From contig NC_090983.1 in assembly GCF_041146395.1 (NCBI RefSeq), forward strand, positions 63,991,501 through 64,055,500: a stretch of DNA of 64,000 bases. Reading direction: 5' to 3'. This document shows positions 9,981-21,250 of the stretch, piece by piece. Numbering within the stretch: the first letter of the stretch is position 1; the number at the start of each line of letters is the position of its first letter. Source of the stretch: Eulemur rufifrons. Its lineage: Eukaryota > Chordata > Mammalia > Primates > Lemuridae. The translations under genes and the position numbers were made by a program. Under the pieces are notes generated by a model. It did not search any database. It saw nothing but the letters and a program-made list of their open reading frames with translations, and was not told where the DNA came from.

Positions 9981-12499
9981 ATTTTGATCGTATACGTTAT
10001 TAGAGTTCTCTTCTAGACACACAATGTGGAGGATGAAATAAACTCCTTTAGGCTGCATTCTTGTTTGGTCGTTCTAAATAGCGTTGGGAAACATTCTCCT
10101 TATATGGACGCAGCATCTGTGGGCTCACTTCTTCTGGAGTGCTCCTGACTTCTTAAAGGTTCCCAAGGGCAGGGTAGCGCTACTGCTTCTTTCCCTCTTT
10201 TTACACAGTGGCACTGTTAATGGTGAACTCCAGATAGATCAAGGGCTAAGTAAATATTGTTTTCTGACCCTCAGAGGCAGGTGGGATCCAATGGCCTCCA
10301 AAATTGCTACAGAAATCCAGAGAGTTCCTACTGACTCAAAGCTATCAGCTTCCAGAAAAATCAGGTTTTCAGGGGCCCAGAGCTCAGAACAGCTATTTCC
10401 CTCAATAATACCAGGGTGTGTGGCTCTGAAACCGATTGATATTGTAGATATCATTTATATCTCAAACTGTTATTTTAATACAACAAGAAGGATATTTGTA
10501 CAAAAGAATTCTCAAGCCTGTAGTACTGAGCCATGTCTGGAATTCCCGTAAGCCTCATTACTTCTGAGCCGCAAATTAAATTCTTTGCTCCTTCCTACCT
10601 GAACGTGGTTGCCTGAGGGCTTTTTTTGTTTGTTTTTTTAAATCTTTCTTTTGTTGGTGGCTAATTTTTTAAATGGGCTTTAAAAAGTCTGGAGTCTTAG
10701 GAATGTTGCACAGAAATGTAGGCAAACAGAAAGGCAAAGTAACATAAGGCAGTGTTTTAGGCAAATATATGGTAACATAAGGAAAGCTTAAAAATGAACA
10801 TTGGTGCTACCTGGCAGTGCACATCCTGTGTTTCATTAAACCCCAAACATCTGAAAAACATTTTCTGGAATTCATTGCCTTTAACTCCCAGAAGAATCTG
10901 CCTTTCTCTAAGTGACAGACAACATTATCCCCACGCCTGTGGAATCTGCTATGAGCATTCAGCAACCAGAAAGGGAGAAATGAGATGGTGCCAGTAATGA
11001 AGAAACTCAAGCCATTTTGAAAAATGAACAGAGATCAGATGAGCGTTTACTGGCAAGAATTGAGGAATCTTTTTGAAAATATGGTTCTGCATCATAATAA
11101 TCTCAGGGGAATCCAAAGTGTTTCTAAACAAAAGAGCACAAATAAAATCTCACACAGATAACACATGGCCACACAAGCCTCCCTAGATATTCTCTGGTTT
11201 TGGGGTTTTTTTTGTTTGTTTGTTTTGACACTAATGAACAATTGAAGATGTTTAAAGCAAGTTCACCGAATTAAATGGAAGCGAGCCACAGTTGCACTGC
11301 TTTTTTCTGAGATCAGTTGTAGAAGTAAGAAATGGGGAGCCTTTAGCCATGTGCCCCTGGTGAAGTCTGATTGTAGATATTCAAAACAATCACCAAGAAG
11401 AACTGTCTATTGTTCCACCAAAGCTTGTGATCCTTCTGAGAAGGGCAAAACGTCAATGGGCTTAGAACTGGAATTTCTAGCTATTGCACTTCTCAAGCCT
11501 TATGATCTCCCCACAGCAGTATAAGGTTTAATGGAGAAACTGCTCAGTGGAAGACACACTAGAGCAAGAAATAAAAGCACCCAAGCAGTATTTCTTTTAT
11601 TCACATACTTTTCCAGTTGTGGGCAGGTGACCATTGTATCAGTCACGTTCCTTCCTGGAAAGAGAAGGCACAGTCAGCTGGGAACAGGATTCTGAGTCTA
11701 TGGAGAGCTGGAGCCAGGGAAGAGGGGCTGCTATGGAATGCAGACACTGCCAGAGCCCTGACTGGGGAGGGTGCAGGGAAAATAGACATCAGTCTCTCTC
11801 CTTGCCCTCTGATCTCAACTGGTGAATCCTATGGGTTAGGCCCATATGGAAGCCAGAGGGGAAGGCAGCCCAGTGATACAGTCAACTCAAGTCAGCCTTC
11901 TGGAACAGAGAGCAAGGCAGAGAGTAGGGCAGAAAATGGATGAGGAGTGGCAAGGAAAAACAAACCAGTGGAACCATGCTTCAGAACAACAGAACGTGCC
12001 CGTGCAGCATAGTGTATATACGCTATTTTTAAAAAAGCAACTTGTAACAAATCAGATATTCATTCCCTCCCTTCTCTATAAACTCTCACAATACATCTTC
12101 ACTAAAAATTCTATTGAAGAATGTTAAAGCATGCAAGGTAGTATTTTATTCCTCTAGTTGCTTTGTTTATCTTCTACCACCAGTTAGTAGAGCACAATGG
12201 ATATGAATATCTTTTCAGACTTCCTTGTCTACCTTTTGGTCTCCTTTGATATAAATTCAGTGGTAGTAAAGACGACATGGTTGCACATTCTGGCCTTGGC
12301 TAGGCAATTAGCATGTTCCCCATAACCACAGTAAATGATGCTGGAAAGATCTTGCAACCAAAACATACTCATTGGTCCTCTATGGTAGTATCTCAAAGAG
12401 GAATACAATCTCAGACTTGGTGTAGGACATAGGAACTGGGATTCCAAGGCTGCTGTGGAGGTAGATTGCTGGCTGGCTAGACTAGGAACTACAGAGATG
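9981..12499. other. unassigned 2.5-kb block
   Basis: No repeat family or gene recognised. A 155-codon open frame at 10084-10551 begins with TTG; its first ATG is well inside and it has no domain I know. A T-rich tract lies at 11200-11226. Slightly GC-richer DNA at 11640-11960 carries overlapping frames of up to 108 codons, without splice context. Confidence 0.45.
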
Positions 12500-12855
12500 C
12501 ACTCATCCGTTCAACAACCATTTGTGAACCCCTACTCAACACTGGACAGTTTGCTAAGTCCAAGGAACACTAAAATATAAAAGACATGAGAAGCAGACAA
12601 GTACTCCCAGGAATTGCAATTGAATGCGATAAGTACTTTAATAGAGAAGCAAATAAAGCTGTGTGATACCGTGAAGCAAAGTGTCTGGGTAAAAGAAGGA
12701 TTCACAGAAGAGATGACAAGTGAACTGGGTCATGAGAAAGAGTAGGGATTTGCTAAGAGTATGGCCTGGGTAAAGGCATGTTTTGGGGCAGTGTGGCTGT
12801 GATTGTTTGGGGTGGGTTAGGAGACACTGTCAGACACAACAATTGGGGCCAGTTG
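12500..12855 (-). mobile_element. L2 LINE, 3' part
   Basis: Read on the plus strand it follows the antisense L2 3' order: 'gttcaacaaccatttgtgaa', 'cctactcaacactgg', 'aagtactttaatagag', 'gattcacagaagagatgaca', 'tgaactgggtcatgagaaag', 'ggcagtgtggctgtg'. Old and diverged. Confidence 0.75.
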
Positions 12856-13559
12856 GAAAAGCCTTTCTTAGTTGCCATATTTTGGGGTTTTTTTAACATT
12901 TAATTTAAACATAACACATGATACCATTTGATGTTAACTTCCAATCTCTTCTAATTTAGGAAACAAACACCTTCTATCTTCTTTGATCATTCTAGTTCAT
13001 CATTCTTCCCTGCTCCGTGCAGATTTGCATAGGAATTTAGTATTAATTTTGTGGGAGTCAGTAACTGCTCAATGTTTAGACTTGAGTCTAAACTTAGATT
13101 TAGATAAGTCTTATGCATTGTTTCTATTGCTCAAGCTACTTCTGTCACCAATTTACTACTGCACTGATTCAGGCAAAGCTGGAACTTAAAGTTTGTTTTC
13201 TTTAGAATATTCTTTGCAAATTATAAACTGCAGTTAGGTCTCTCGCTTTCCTCTCTCTGGTTATGCTGTGATTTTTTTGGTAGGGACAGGCTTAGAGAAG
13301 AGAAAAGTTGTAAAAGATATTCTTAATTTTGATGGAAAATAAAAGAGTTCTCAGATTGTTTGGTACCTAAAAGTAGGAAGCAGTATTTCTCCTACTTTTA
13401 GAAGTGGTTTCCACTTTACTCTATTAAGTTTTCCTGATGTGCATGGCTTGGAACTTTTTCTTAGACTATTTCATGCTCCTGTGATAGGTTATGGCAAGAA
13501 TCACTCCTTCAAACTGGATTCAATTTTTGTTTATAGAAAGCAAATACAAAAAGAACCTA
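12856..13559. other. unassigned AT-rich sequence
   Basis: No gene or repeat recognised. A local repeat of 'cctaaaagtagg' and 'cctacttttag' near 13365-13400 makes a weak inverted repeat. Confidence 0.45.
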
Positions 13560-13812
13560 GGCTGGGCGCAGTGGCTCACACTTGTAATCCAAGCACTTTG
13601 GGAGGCCAAGGTGAGAAGATCACAGGAGTTTAAGACCATCCTGGACACCATAGAGAAACCCTGTCTCTACCCAAAACACAAAAAAACCCTGGCATGATGG
13701 CATGTGCTGTAGTCCCAGCTACTCAAGAGGTTGAGGCAGGAGGATCACTGGAGCCTAGGACTTCAAAGATACAGTGAGCTATGATCACTCCACTGCACCC
13801 CAGTTTTAGAGA

Positions 13813-13827
13813 CAGAGTGAGATTCTG
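13813..13827. repeat. left target site duplication of the 7SL insertion
   Basis: CAGAGTGAGATTCTG, identical to 14063-14077. It derives from the Alu right arm. Confidence 0.95.
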
Positions 13828-14062
13828 ATCAGCACGGGAGTTTTGACCTGCTCCTGCTCCGTTTCCAACCTGGGCCGGTTCACCCCTCCTTAGGCAACCT
13901 GGTGGTCCCCAGCTCCCGGGAGGTCACCATATTGATGCCGAACTTAGTGCGGACACCCGATCGGCATAGCGCACTGCAGCCCAGAACTCCTGGACTCAAG
14001 CGATCCTCCTGCCTCAGCCTACCGAGTAGCTGGGACTACAGGTACGCGCCACCACGTCCGGC
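13828..14062 (-). pseudogene. RN7SL pseudogene: 7SL RNA (SRP RNA) retropseudogene, 5'-complete, 3'-truncated, tail-less
   Basis: Functional 7SL is the RNA scaffold of the signal recognition particle. Read on the minus strand from 14062, this copy starts at the first 7SL nucleotide and runs through the Alu-domain part into the S-domain part, which Alu elements lack (for example GATCGGGTGTCCGCACTAAG and CACTAAGTTCGGCATCAATA). It stops at about nucleotide 229 of roughly 300. It contains a 6-bp tandem duplication near 13848-13859, so 229 plus 6 gives exactly the 235-base body. Perfect 15-bp target duplications CAGAGTGAGATTCTG flank it at 13813-13827 and 14063-14077. There is no A-tail. It is antisense to the host Alu. 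With the 3' region missing it cannot be a working SRP RNA. Confidence 0.95.
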
Positions 14063-14077
14063 CAGAGTGAGATTCTG
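14063..14077. repeat. right target site duplication of the 7SL insertion
   Basis: CAGAGTGAGATTCTG, identical to 13813-13827, directly next to the 7SL 5' end. Confidence 0.95.
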
Positions 14078-14168
14078 TAAATAAATAGTCCAAATTAACT
14101 ACTTAATTATTGTCCTTATTTATCCATTTTACTATAGTTAAAGCTAGCCATTAAGTGGGGAAAAAACA

Positions 14169-14233
14169 ATTATTGACCATAGGTAGGAAAGTTGGTCAAT
14201 CTTGCTTGACTCTAGGTTTTTATGATGAATGGA
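14169..14233 (+). repeat. short dispersed repeat, copy A
   Basis: Resembles 14771-14838 along most of its length: shared 'att(a)ttgaccat', 'ggtcaatc', 'ttgactct' and 'atgaatg'. It carries an internal inverted pair ATTGACCA and TGGTCAAT. Family unknown. Confidence 0.6.
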
Positions 14234-14770
14234 TAAGTTTAAGGTATCCCTTAAGTCATCACTAGCGGGAGTCACAAAATGGAAATCACGAAATATTTCA
14301 GTGCAAGAACAAAGTTTTCTAAAATATAACTCATTGGAAAAGTGTAAAACAATATTTCACCAATATAGTAAAATCAAACAACTCCCTCTGCTAAAGAGTT
14401 TTTACTCCAATTTCAAGCTAGGGAGCCGTTTATTGGGGATTTTATTTGGTAAAATATTGTCTTGTCTGGGCAGGAGTTTAAGCAGCTTTCATTGTGTGAA
14501 ATAGCATAGATCTTCCACACCAGATCATTTCCCAACAATAGAGTCATTGATCAGGTACCAGGATAGCAGGATACACCAGCTCCTTCAGCTTGCCTCAGGT
14601 ACTCATGTTACTCATGTAAATGGAACAGAAACTCCTCAGAACATTCCTGTTTCTAAGAATAAGTCTCAATAAAGATGCTTTAAGGAGGTGGTGGAGGTGC
14701 GTACGTAATAATCATTCACATTTCTATACCATGTTAGAATTTTTATTTACTTATTTGTATTACATAAAAA
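14234..14770. other. unassigned sequence between the two short repeat copies
   Basis: AT-rich, with a 91-codon plus-strand frame at 14229-14504 that has no recognisable domain. No repeat named. Confidence 0.45.
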
Positions 14771-14838
14771 ATTACTGACCATGACTGAGAAGGTGGTCAA
14801 TCTAGTTGACTCTGGTACGAAGTTTCTATTATGAATGA
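14771..14838 (+). repeat. short dispersed repeat, copy B
   Basis: Second copy of the 14169-14233 motif in the same orientation, about 600 bases away. Similarity fades outside this segment. Confidence 0.6.
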
Positions 14839-14879
14839 ATTTTAAAAAGATTTGAGGCCTATAACATTTACACATTTAA

Positions 14880-15082
14880 AAATACTATCTATATGAATAT
14901 ATTGTCTTATTTTAATCCTCAAGAGATTCCGTGAATAAGACAGAGCACTTAGTTTTATTCCCAATTTTATAGGTAAGGAAAATGAATCTCATAGAGCAGA
15001 GATGATTTGGCCAAGGTGGCACAAGGGCATGGTGCAATAGGAGCTTGAACTTCACTCTGATTCTAGGGCCCTCATGTTCTCC
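14880..15082 (-). mobile_element. MIR SINE
   Basis: Antisense MIR order: 'cttattttaatcctcaagag', 'cccaattttataggtaagga', 'tttggccaaggtggcac', 'gcttgaacttcactctga'. Divergent but in the right order. Confidence 0.75.
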
Positions 15083-15329
15083 CCGTGTATACCTTTAAAT
15101 AAAGATGACATTGGTGATCTGCTAGGAAAAGGGCACGAATGCCGAGCTGTTTCTGCAGAGGTCGTGTGTTTGTCAGGATACAGTCCTACACACTCCTGGC
15201 GATCACTTGCCCACAGTGGTGAGGGGGCTGAGCAAATCAGATTGTGATCTGTGGTAAAGAAACAGAGGAAGGCTGATGTTCAAACAAGGGAGGAAGCACA
15301 TGAGCAAAAATCACGCTGGAGAAAGTGGT

Positions 15330-15848
15330 GATCAAGTTTAACAATCCAACACTTCATGAGCATGTGCTGTGTGCCAGGACCACTGCCAGGGGCTATTAAT
15401 AGAGATGAAAGGCACAATTTCTGCTCTGGAGAAACTCACAGTTTGGAGGGGGAGATAATTAGAAGACAGTGTGACAACGCAGTATGCAAAGGGTGTGACG
15501 GGAGCCCATGGTTAGAAACGTGTACTCCAGCTGGAGCTAGGGAACAAGATTGCAGGAGGGAACCGGGAAATGCTGTCCTGAGAGGGCAAATCTGAGCAGA
15601 ATCTTGAAGAAGTAGAAGTTAGCCTAGCACAATAGGAAAGGGAAAGAAAGGACCTTTCACATGCGAAGGTGTGGGGGCGAGTGAGAGCATAGAAGATTCA
15701 AACAGTTATCTGTGCATCCCCACTGGGTTTGGGATGTGGAAGGAGATGAAGTTGGAAAGAGATAGGGCCAGATAATGAAAAGTAAATGCCAGATTAAGTG
15801 GGGAGTTTATACTTAATTCAGCAGACAAGGGCAAATGCTGTCTTGGGC
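15330..15848 (-). mobile_element. L2 LINE, 3' part
   Basis: The plus strand reads 'gagcatgtgctgtgtgccag', 'ctctggagaaactcacagtt', 'cagtgtgacaacgcagta', 'gagcagaatcttgaagaag', 'gggccagataatgaaaag', which follows an antisense L2 3' region. It ends in a short direct duplication of 'gggcaaatgc'. Confidence 0.75.
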
Positions 15849-15874
15849 AAGGGCAAATGCTGGGCAAATGCCAG

Positions 15875-16312
15875 GTTTTGTTTTTTTTTTTAATTGAGAT
15901 AAAATTTACATACCATAAAACTAATTATTTAAAAGCGTCCATATAATTCAGTGACATTTAGTATGTTCACATGATGTGCAATCATCACCTCTATCTAGTT
16001 TCAAAACATTTTATCACCTAAAAGGAAACACATTAGCAGTCACCCTCCATTCTCCTTCTTCAGCCCCTGGCAACCGCTAATCTACTTTCTGTCTCTAAGG
16101 ATTTACCTATTCTGAATATTTCATATAAATGGAATTATATAATATGTGACCTTATATGTCTACTTCTTTCACTTAGTATAATGTTTCTGAGGTTCACCCA
16201 TATTGTAGTATGTATCAAAACTTCATTCCTTTTTATGGCCTAATAATATTCCAGTGTATGGATATACCACATTTTATTTATCCATTCAGAAGTTCATGGA
16301 CTTTTGGGTCTG
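15875..16312 (-). mobile_element. L1M-type LINE, 5'-truncated
   Basis: Antisense L1 3' region with its T-run (reversed A-tail) at about 15881-15892. Typical blocks: 'attcagtgacatttagtatg', 'cagcccctggcaaccgctaa', 'ggaattatataatatgtgac', 'ggatataccacattttattt'. An old mammalian L1M by style. Confidence 0.8.
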
Positions 16313-16649
16313 GCGTTTCTATGACACTGTTTCTCAACAGCAACTGAAAATACAGAAGGCACCAAGATAGTTTCTGCTTTATTTCCACCTTCAAAATTGC
16401 ATGCAAGTGCATTAATTGTGGAATTTCATTCACATCTAGAACTCAACCTGGAAGAGACTAACGGATGTAATTTTCAGCTTTGTAGCCTCAGCAGTGCAAA
16501 AACACACATTAGAAGAAAGTAGGATTGGATGGTAAGAGCCAACTGACCACATTGTGTCCTACTATTAGTTGAGATATTCTTTCTTTTTTTTATTTGTTCC
16601 TTTGAGTGGCAGTTTTATTATATCAAGGTAAGAATGAGAAAAACAAAAA
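16313..16649. other. unassigned sequence
   Basis: No gene or repeat recognised. Confidence 0.45.
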
Positions 16650-16790
16650 TAAAACCTTAGAGATCAATTCAAGCCGAGCCTATAATTTTGCAGATGAAGA
16701 AACTGACCCAGAATATTTAAGAGACCTGTTCTAGATCCTGTAGCTAATTAATGGCAAATCTTAATTCCTGGTCTATGCCCTTTTTCAGAC
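16650..16790 (-). mobile_element. MIR-type SINE relic
   Basis: Contains 'ttttgcagatgaagaaactg' and 'agctaattaatggcaaatct', the antisense MIR 3'-to-5' order. Edges uncertain. Confidence 0.6.
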
Positions 16791-18242
16791 AATTAATTTA
16801 TTTACACCCCCCTTTGTCCCAAAGAGAACCTCAAGTTATACTGAGATCAAAAATATAACAGAATAAAAAAATAGTGTGAAATATGAAACACACAGGAAGT
16901 AAGGGGGCATCACATCGAGGAGCCAGGACTCCAGCACACAAGAGTAGATAATTTTGACCTCTGAACAGTAAGAAAATACTCAATCTGTGGTTGAATCTAA
17001 TTTTAAGGTGTTTGGTTAATGAAGTTGATCTCAATTTTTATACGTTTAAAAGAGTATCTCTATATTTTACCACAATAATAATAATAATAATGAGCTCCTT
17101 AGTAAAAAAAAAAAAAAAAAAAATGCCTTAATAGAATAGTGATTTCTTAAAAGGTATTTCTTCAAAACACAGAGAGCCCAAAAGACTGAAGGGACCCCAG
17201 GGAACGGTTAGGTGGCTGAGGCCAGCAGTGATTTGTTTGGGGAAGTGGTAACACTACCCCTAAAGGGTTGGAGAGGAGGTGCCAATATCGGGAATTAACA
17301 CAGGTTCGCATTTCACAGTCAGGGGCTGTCTGCGCATGTCAGAACTGACATGTCAGCCGGAGGCTGCCAGGATGATTCGGGAAAGGAGCAGACATGCCAG
17401 TCAGCAGTTTGATTTCGTGATTAATTTATAAAGTGGCAAATAAAATTGCCTGTCAAGAGCCAAATAACAGAAATAGAAGGAACACCAAGTATAAATTATT
17501 AGCTTTGTATTTCTGTAAAATATATTTTGGAAATTAATAACTTTTTCCTTCTTACCACCTAGCTCCCTTCCTCCACATTAATTTTTTTTTCCTAGAGTGC
17601 AATTTGATGTTCTCTCCAACCTGTTCTAATTGCAATTAAACCCTGGGGAAGTTATCTTTTCAAATGCCAGAAAATAAGTTAGTGCCCAAGGGAATGGCAA
17701 AGCTGGAAATGTGATGTGAGTAATCATCAGACCAGCTTTTTCTCCTCCAGGACAAAAGATGGGCTGGGAAGATGGGATCACCCACAAGTCTCACACAGGA
17801 AGCCCTGGTGTTCATTTTCCCAAGAAAATAATTGCTCTGCATTCTTTGGATCATCTGACAAACTGCTTTTTGGTGTATTGATTTGCTGCCACACTGAAAA
17901 AGTAATAAATCAATAACCAGCTTTGTTTAGAAAGCAGGGAAAAGTAGTGTTAGCTTGAGGAATCACATAAGACTTTTAAAAACAGATTAAGCTCTTGAAA
18001 GAAAAAAAAATAATGCATGTGGGAGGACCTTTAAACACCTGATGAGAAGGCCAAATAATAGGAATTGGAGAGAAACTTACATATGATTCGTCCCAGCCCA
18101 GTCTCATTTTGCATAGGTTGGTATTGCAGGCGAGATGCTAACAATCTACAGCTATGCTGGAGTAGTGGTCCATGAACCAGATAAGATGGTCAGACATGGG
18201 CGCCTGAGTGGGAATGGTAGAGTCACAAAACACATCATAGTA
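16791..18242. other. unassigned sequence with AAT and A microsatellites; possible regulatory block
   Basis: (AAT)n at about 17074-17091 and an A-run of 20 at 17104-17123. The segment 17160-17440 is GC-richer than its surroundings, is repeat-free by eye, and holds CATGTCA-GAAC-TGACATG near 17335-17353. No exon recognised. Confidence 0.45.
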
Positions 18243-18468
18243 CAAAGAGGTAGCTTTGTCATCAGAGAGATATGCATCTGAAGCCCAGCTCTGTCATGTG
18301 CTAGCTGAGCTTGCCTGAGCAAATCACTTAAATTCTCTGAGCCTCAGTTTCTTTATCTGTAAAACTGAAATAACAATTTTTCCCTCAATGCTCTTACAAA
18401 GATAATATAATGCCTCAAAAGTGACTAGTACATAATCGTTGATAAACAGTAGCTATTATTGTCAACAA
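18243..18468 (+). mobile_element. MIR SINE
   Basis: Readable MIR core: 'gaagcccagctctgtcatgt', 'gagcaaatcacttaaattct', 'ctgagcctcagtttctttat', 'ctgtaaaactgaaataaca', then the 3' 'agtgactagtacataatcg' part. Confidence 0.88.
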
Positions 18469-20165
18469 CAGGACTTTAGGAGCCCTGGGGACTAGATTAG
18501 GGAAGGAGAATACCAGGAAGAGGGTTTAAGAATTTTTTAAGTTGATAGAGCAGTTTTTAAATTACAGAGAAACTCCTAAATTAAGAAAAGCACATGATAA
18601 ATTGCTGGAGTCATTGTAGAGAATTTGATGCTAAGTCATTGAAGAGAAGTCAATGATTTATTTGAGGAAAACAGTGCCCAATTTATCAGTAGAAAGCTGT
18701 TTGACATTTGTGGGAAATGGGAGAAAAGTCAGGTCAAAATATAAAAATGCGGAAACCATTAACTGGATGACATGGGATGCTTGGTGGTATGTGGAGGAGG
18801 GGACAGTGTGCAATAAATGGTCTTTATATAATTGGAGAAAGATGGGTAACAAATGGTATATCTAGGCTGGAGTTCAGGGACTTGTATCATTCTCTGTGAG
18901 GGAAAATACCGTTCGAAATGACCTCAGAAATTCTTCTTAGCAAGTATTCTGTCTGAAGTCATTGTCAGCATAATTCCATAATTATAAAAAAATTTCAAAT
19001 AATAAAAACAGAAAAAAAGTACCTGACGAGGGTACTGACAATCAGTAAGAAATTTAAAACTTCAGTTATCTTCCTGTCTGTTGTCAGGCTACCTAATTCA
19101 GGATGAAAAGCAGAGATGAGGTTTTAGGATGAGACAAATGACTAATTTTAACAAAGTAGAAAAACCCCACATGGCATAGAGTGTTTATGTCAGAAGAAGA
19201 ACTGGTTTAGTCCAGTATTCATGAATAATCCTTTAGGTTCTCGTAGCATAATTAAGTGCAACATTTTACAGGTAGGGTAAAGCCAAAAACACCAATTTAG
19301 ATAAAGTTCAAGCATTTATCAGAAAAACTTGGCTGAAATAGATTTTAAAATAACTTTTAAAAAAGCCTAAGGGCTGACTAAAAACATTAATGCAAACACA
19401 TGAAAATTGTTTGCTACAGATAAATGAAAATGAAATGTATTAAGGATGGACTAGAAATTAAGTGACTAAATAAATAATTCTAGAAGCACATTGCAAAGTT
19501 TTCTGAAATCAGTAATAACAAGATTCTTTTTAAATACATAAAATTGGCAAGCTATGTAGCTATGGAAAAGTTAATGTGTGGATGAAAAAGAAATAATGTA
19601 GATCCAGTGAATTCATTTATTCTTTTTTTTTCCTGAATAGAAATGTGAACAGCATATAAAAAGAAAAAAGAATTAATTCAGAAAAGACAGAGTCTGTCTC
19701 TTGTTTTTTATCACCTGAAAAAATTAAAAGCACTCCAAATTTTTAATGAAATCCAGTGTTAAGGAAAACTGCTTGAAAAAATTCTATAGTCTTTTTTATT
19801 TCAAGGAAGATGTTAGACATTGGAAGCAGACAGTTGTGAGCTAGGAAGGAAAAAGTCAGGGTGCAGCAAGATCACTAGAAGTGGCTGATACCCAAGATCT
19901 TTGAATGGACTTCAGGTGTGGCCATTGGTCAAGACCTACTACCAGCTGTATATTATTAGGCCACTGTGCCAGTGGCTGCCATGTGACTCTAACTGCGCTG
20001 GGGCTAGTGGTTGACACCCCCTGGTAAGCCTGTGAAGTCTGTGATAAAAAGTAGGATTCCAAATACCCAAGAGGCATAATCTTTTTGGGGAGAAAGGTAA
20101 TAATGTTAATATAAAGGAAACTGTTTCTGACTAATCTGCTAGTTGTTTCTAGGAATAGTTTTATT
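18469..20165. other. unassigned 1.7-kb AT-rich block
   Basis: No repeat family or exon identified. Several short frames only. T- and A-rich tracts near 19620 and 19010. Confidence 0.45.
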
Positions 20166-20574
20166 AGAATTTTGTTAAATCATGAAAACAATATACCCTC
20201 ATTGGAAAAAAAAAGGAAATACAGAAAGTATAAAGAAGAAAATAAAAATCAGTTATCATTCCACTACCCAGCATGCCCACGATAACACCTTGAAGTATAT
20301 ACTTTCAGATTTTCCCCCATACATGTTTTATGTCTTTTGTGAATTTTGTATAAAAATGAGATAGCACTATTTTGTAGTCTGCATTTTTCACTTAAAAACA
20401 TGAAATGCAAATCTTTCCATGTCAAAAAATTTACCTATGTATTATTTTTAATGGTGGTATTGTCCAGACATTTTGTAGTTTAATCTTCTGCCTTTTAATG
20501 TGTAAATTATATTAAGTTACATAATTTAAATAAATTATTTATATTTAAGATCAGTTCACTATTTGACTCTCAGT

Positions 20575-20769
20575 CAGGGGTCCCCAACCTATGGTGAGTT
20601 GTATAATTATTTCATTATATATTACAATATAATAATAATAGAAATAAAGTGCACAATAAATGTAATGAGCTTGAATCATCCCAAAACCATCCCTCCTCCC
20701 CACCCCAGTCCGTGGAAAAATTGTCTTCCATGAAAACGGTCCCTGGTGCCAAAAAGGTTGGGGACCACA
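20575..20769 (+). mobile_element. MER1B-type hAT-Charlie DNA transposon, internally deleted
   Basis: The left terminus CAGGGGTCCCCAACC and right terminus GGTTGGGGACCAC are near-perfect inverted repeats. The block 'gtccgtggaaaaattgtctt' followed by 'ggtccctggtgccaaaaagg' is characteristic of MER1. At about 195 bp it is shorter than MER1B (about 340 bp), so the middle is missing. Lies inside an L1M fragment. Confidence 0.9.
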
Positions 20770-20808
20770 TACGCACATTAACCCATACACATTTCTGAAT
20801 CCTATTCT

Positions 20809-20830
20809 CAGAGTATAATATTATACTCTG
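20809..20830. repeat. 22-bp perfect palindrome
   Basis: CAGAGTATAAT followed by its exact complement ATTATACTCTG, with no spacer. It lies just after the MER1B right end. Confidence 0.9.
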
Positions 20831-21250
20831 TGTGGCATCTAGCATGTCAGGGAATCATAGAGTATGTTTATCCATTCACTGGAAGGGATTTTAGGGCCCT
20901 AGTACCCAATATTTCACTATTAAAAACAATGCTAAGCCAAACATCCTTGCTTAATTATTTCTTAGGATAAATTTCTAGAAGTTGAATTACCAAGTCAAAG
21001 GCGATGCACATTTTTAAGGCTTTTGCTACATACTGCCCAACGGGCCTCTTGAAAGGTAAACGTGTTTACCTCCCCACTCTCTTTCTCCACACCCTCCTCA
21101 GCACTATATATCATTCTATTTAATCTTTATGAAGCTGGTAGGTTAAAAAATGGCATCTCATCTTAAGTTGTAGTTCTTTAATTACTAATGAGGTTGAATA
21201 TCTTCATAGATAGATGAATAGACAGCTAATTGTCTTTTTTTTTTTAAGGA

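Larger units (their letters stand above)
13560..14089 (+). mobile_element. AluJ SINE split by a 7SL retropseudogene
   Basis: Alu body 13560-13827, resuming after the inserted 7SL copy at about 14078-14089. It starts GGCTGGGCGCAGTGGCTCAC, has a short A-rich middle linker near 13675-13686, and a right arm with 'agtgagctatgatcactcca' of J type. The segment 'cagagtgagattctg' at the 3' end of the right arm is the target that was duplicated by the 7SL insertion. No clear duplication was found around the Alu itself. Confidence 0.88.
20166..21250 (-). mobile_element. L1M-type LINE fragment interrupted by MER1B
   Basis: Antisense L1 blocks before and after the MER1B: 'cattccactacccagcatgc', 'tttttcacttaaaaacatga', 'aaatctttccatgtc', then 'aaaaacaatgctaagcc', 'ggataaatttctagaagttg', 'tctccacaccctcctcagca', 'gaggttgaatatcttcatag'. 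Diverged, with several small deletions. Confidence 0.75.

Noticed and set aside
10084..10551. 155-codon plus-strand open frame as a protein gene
   Set aside because: It begins with TTG; the first ATG is deep inside. No domain, no splice or promoter context; length is compatible with chance in 64 kb.
13828..14062. Functional 7SL RNA gene
   Set aside because: The 3' 70 or so nucleotides are missing, a 6-bp duplication is present, and target duplications show it is a retrocopy.
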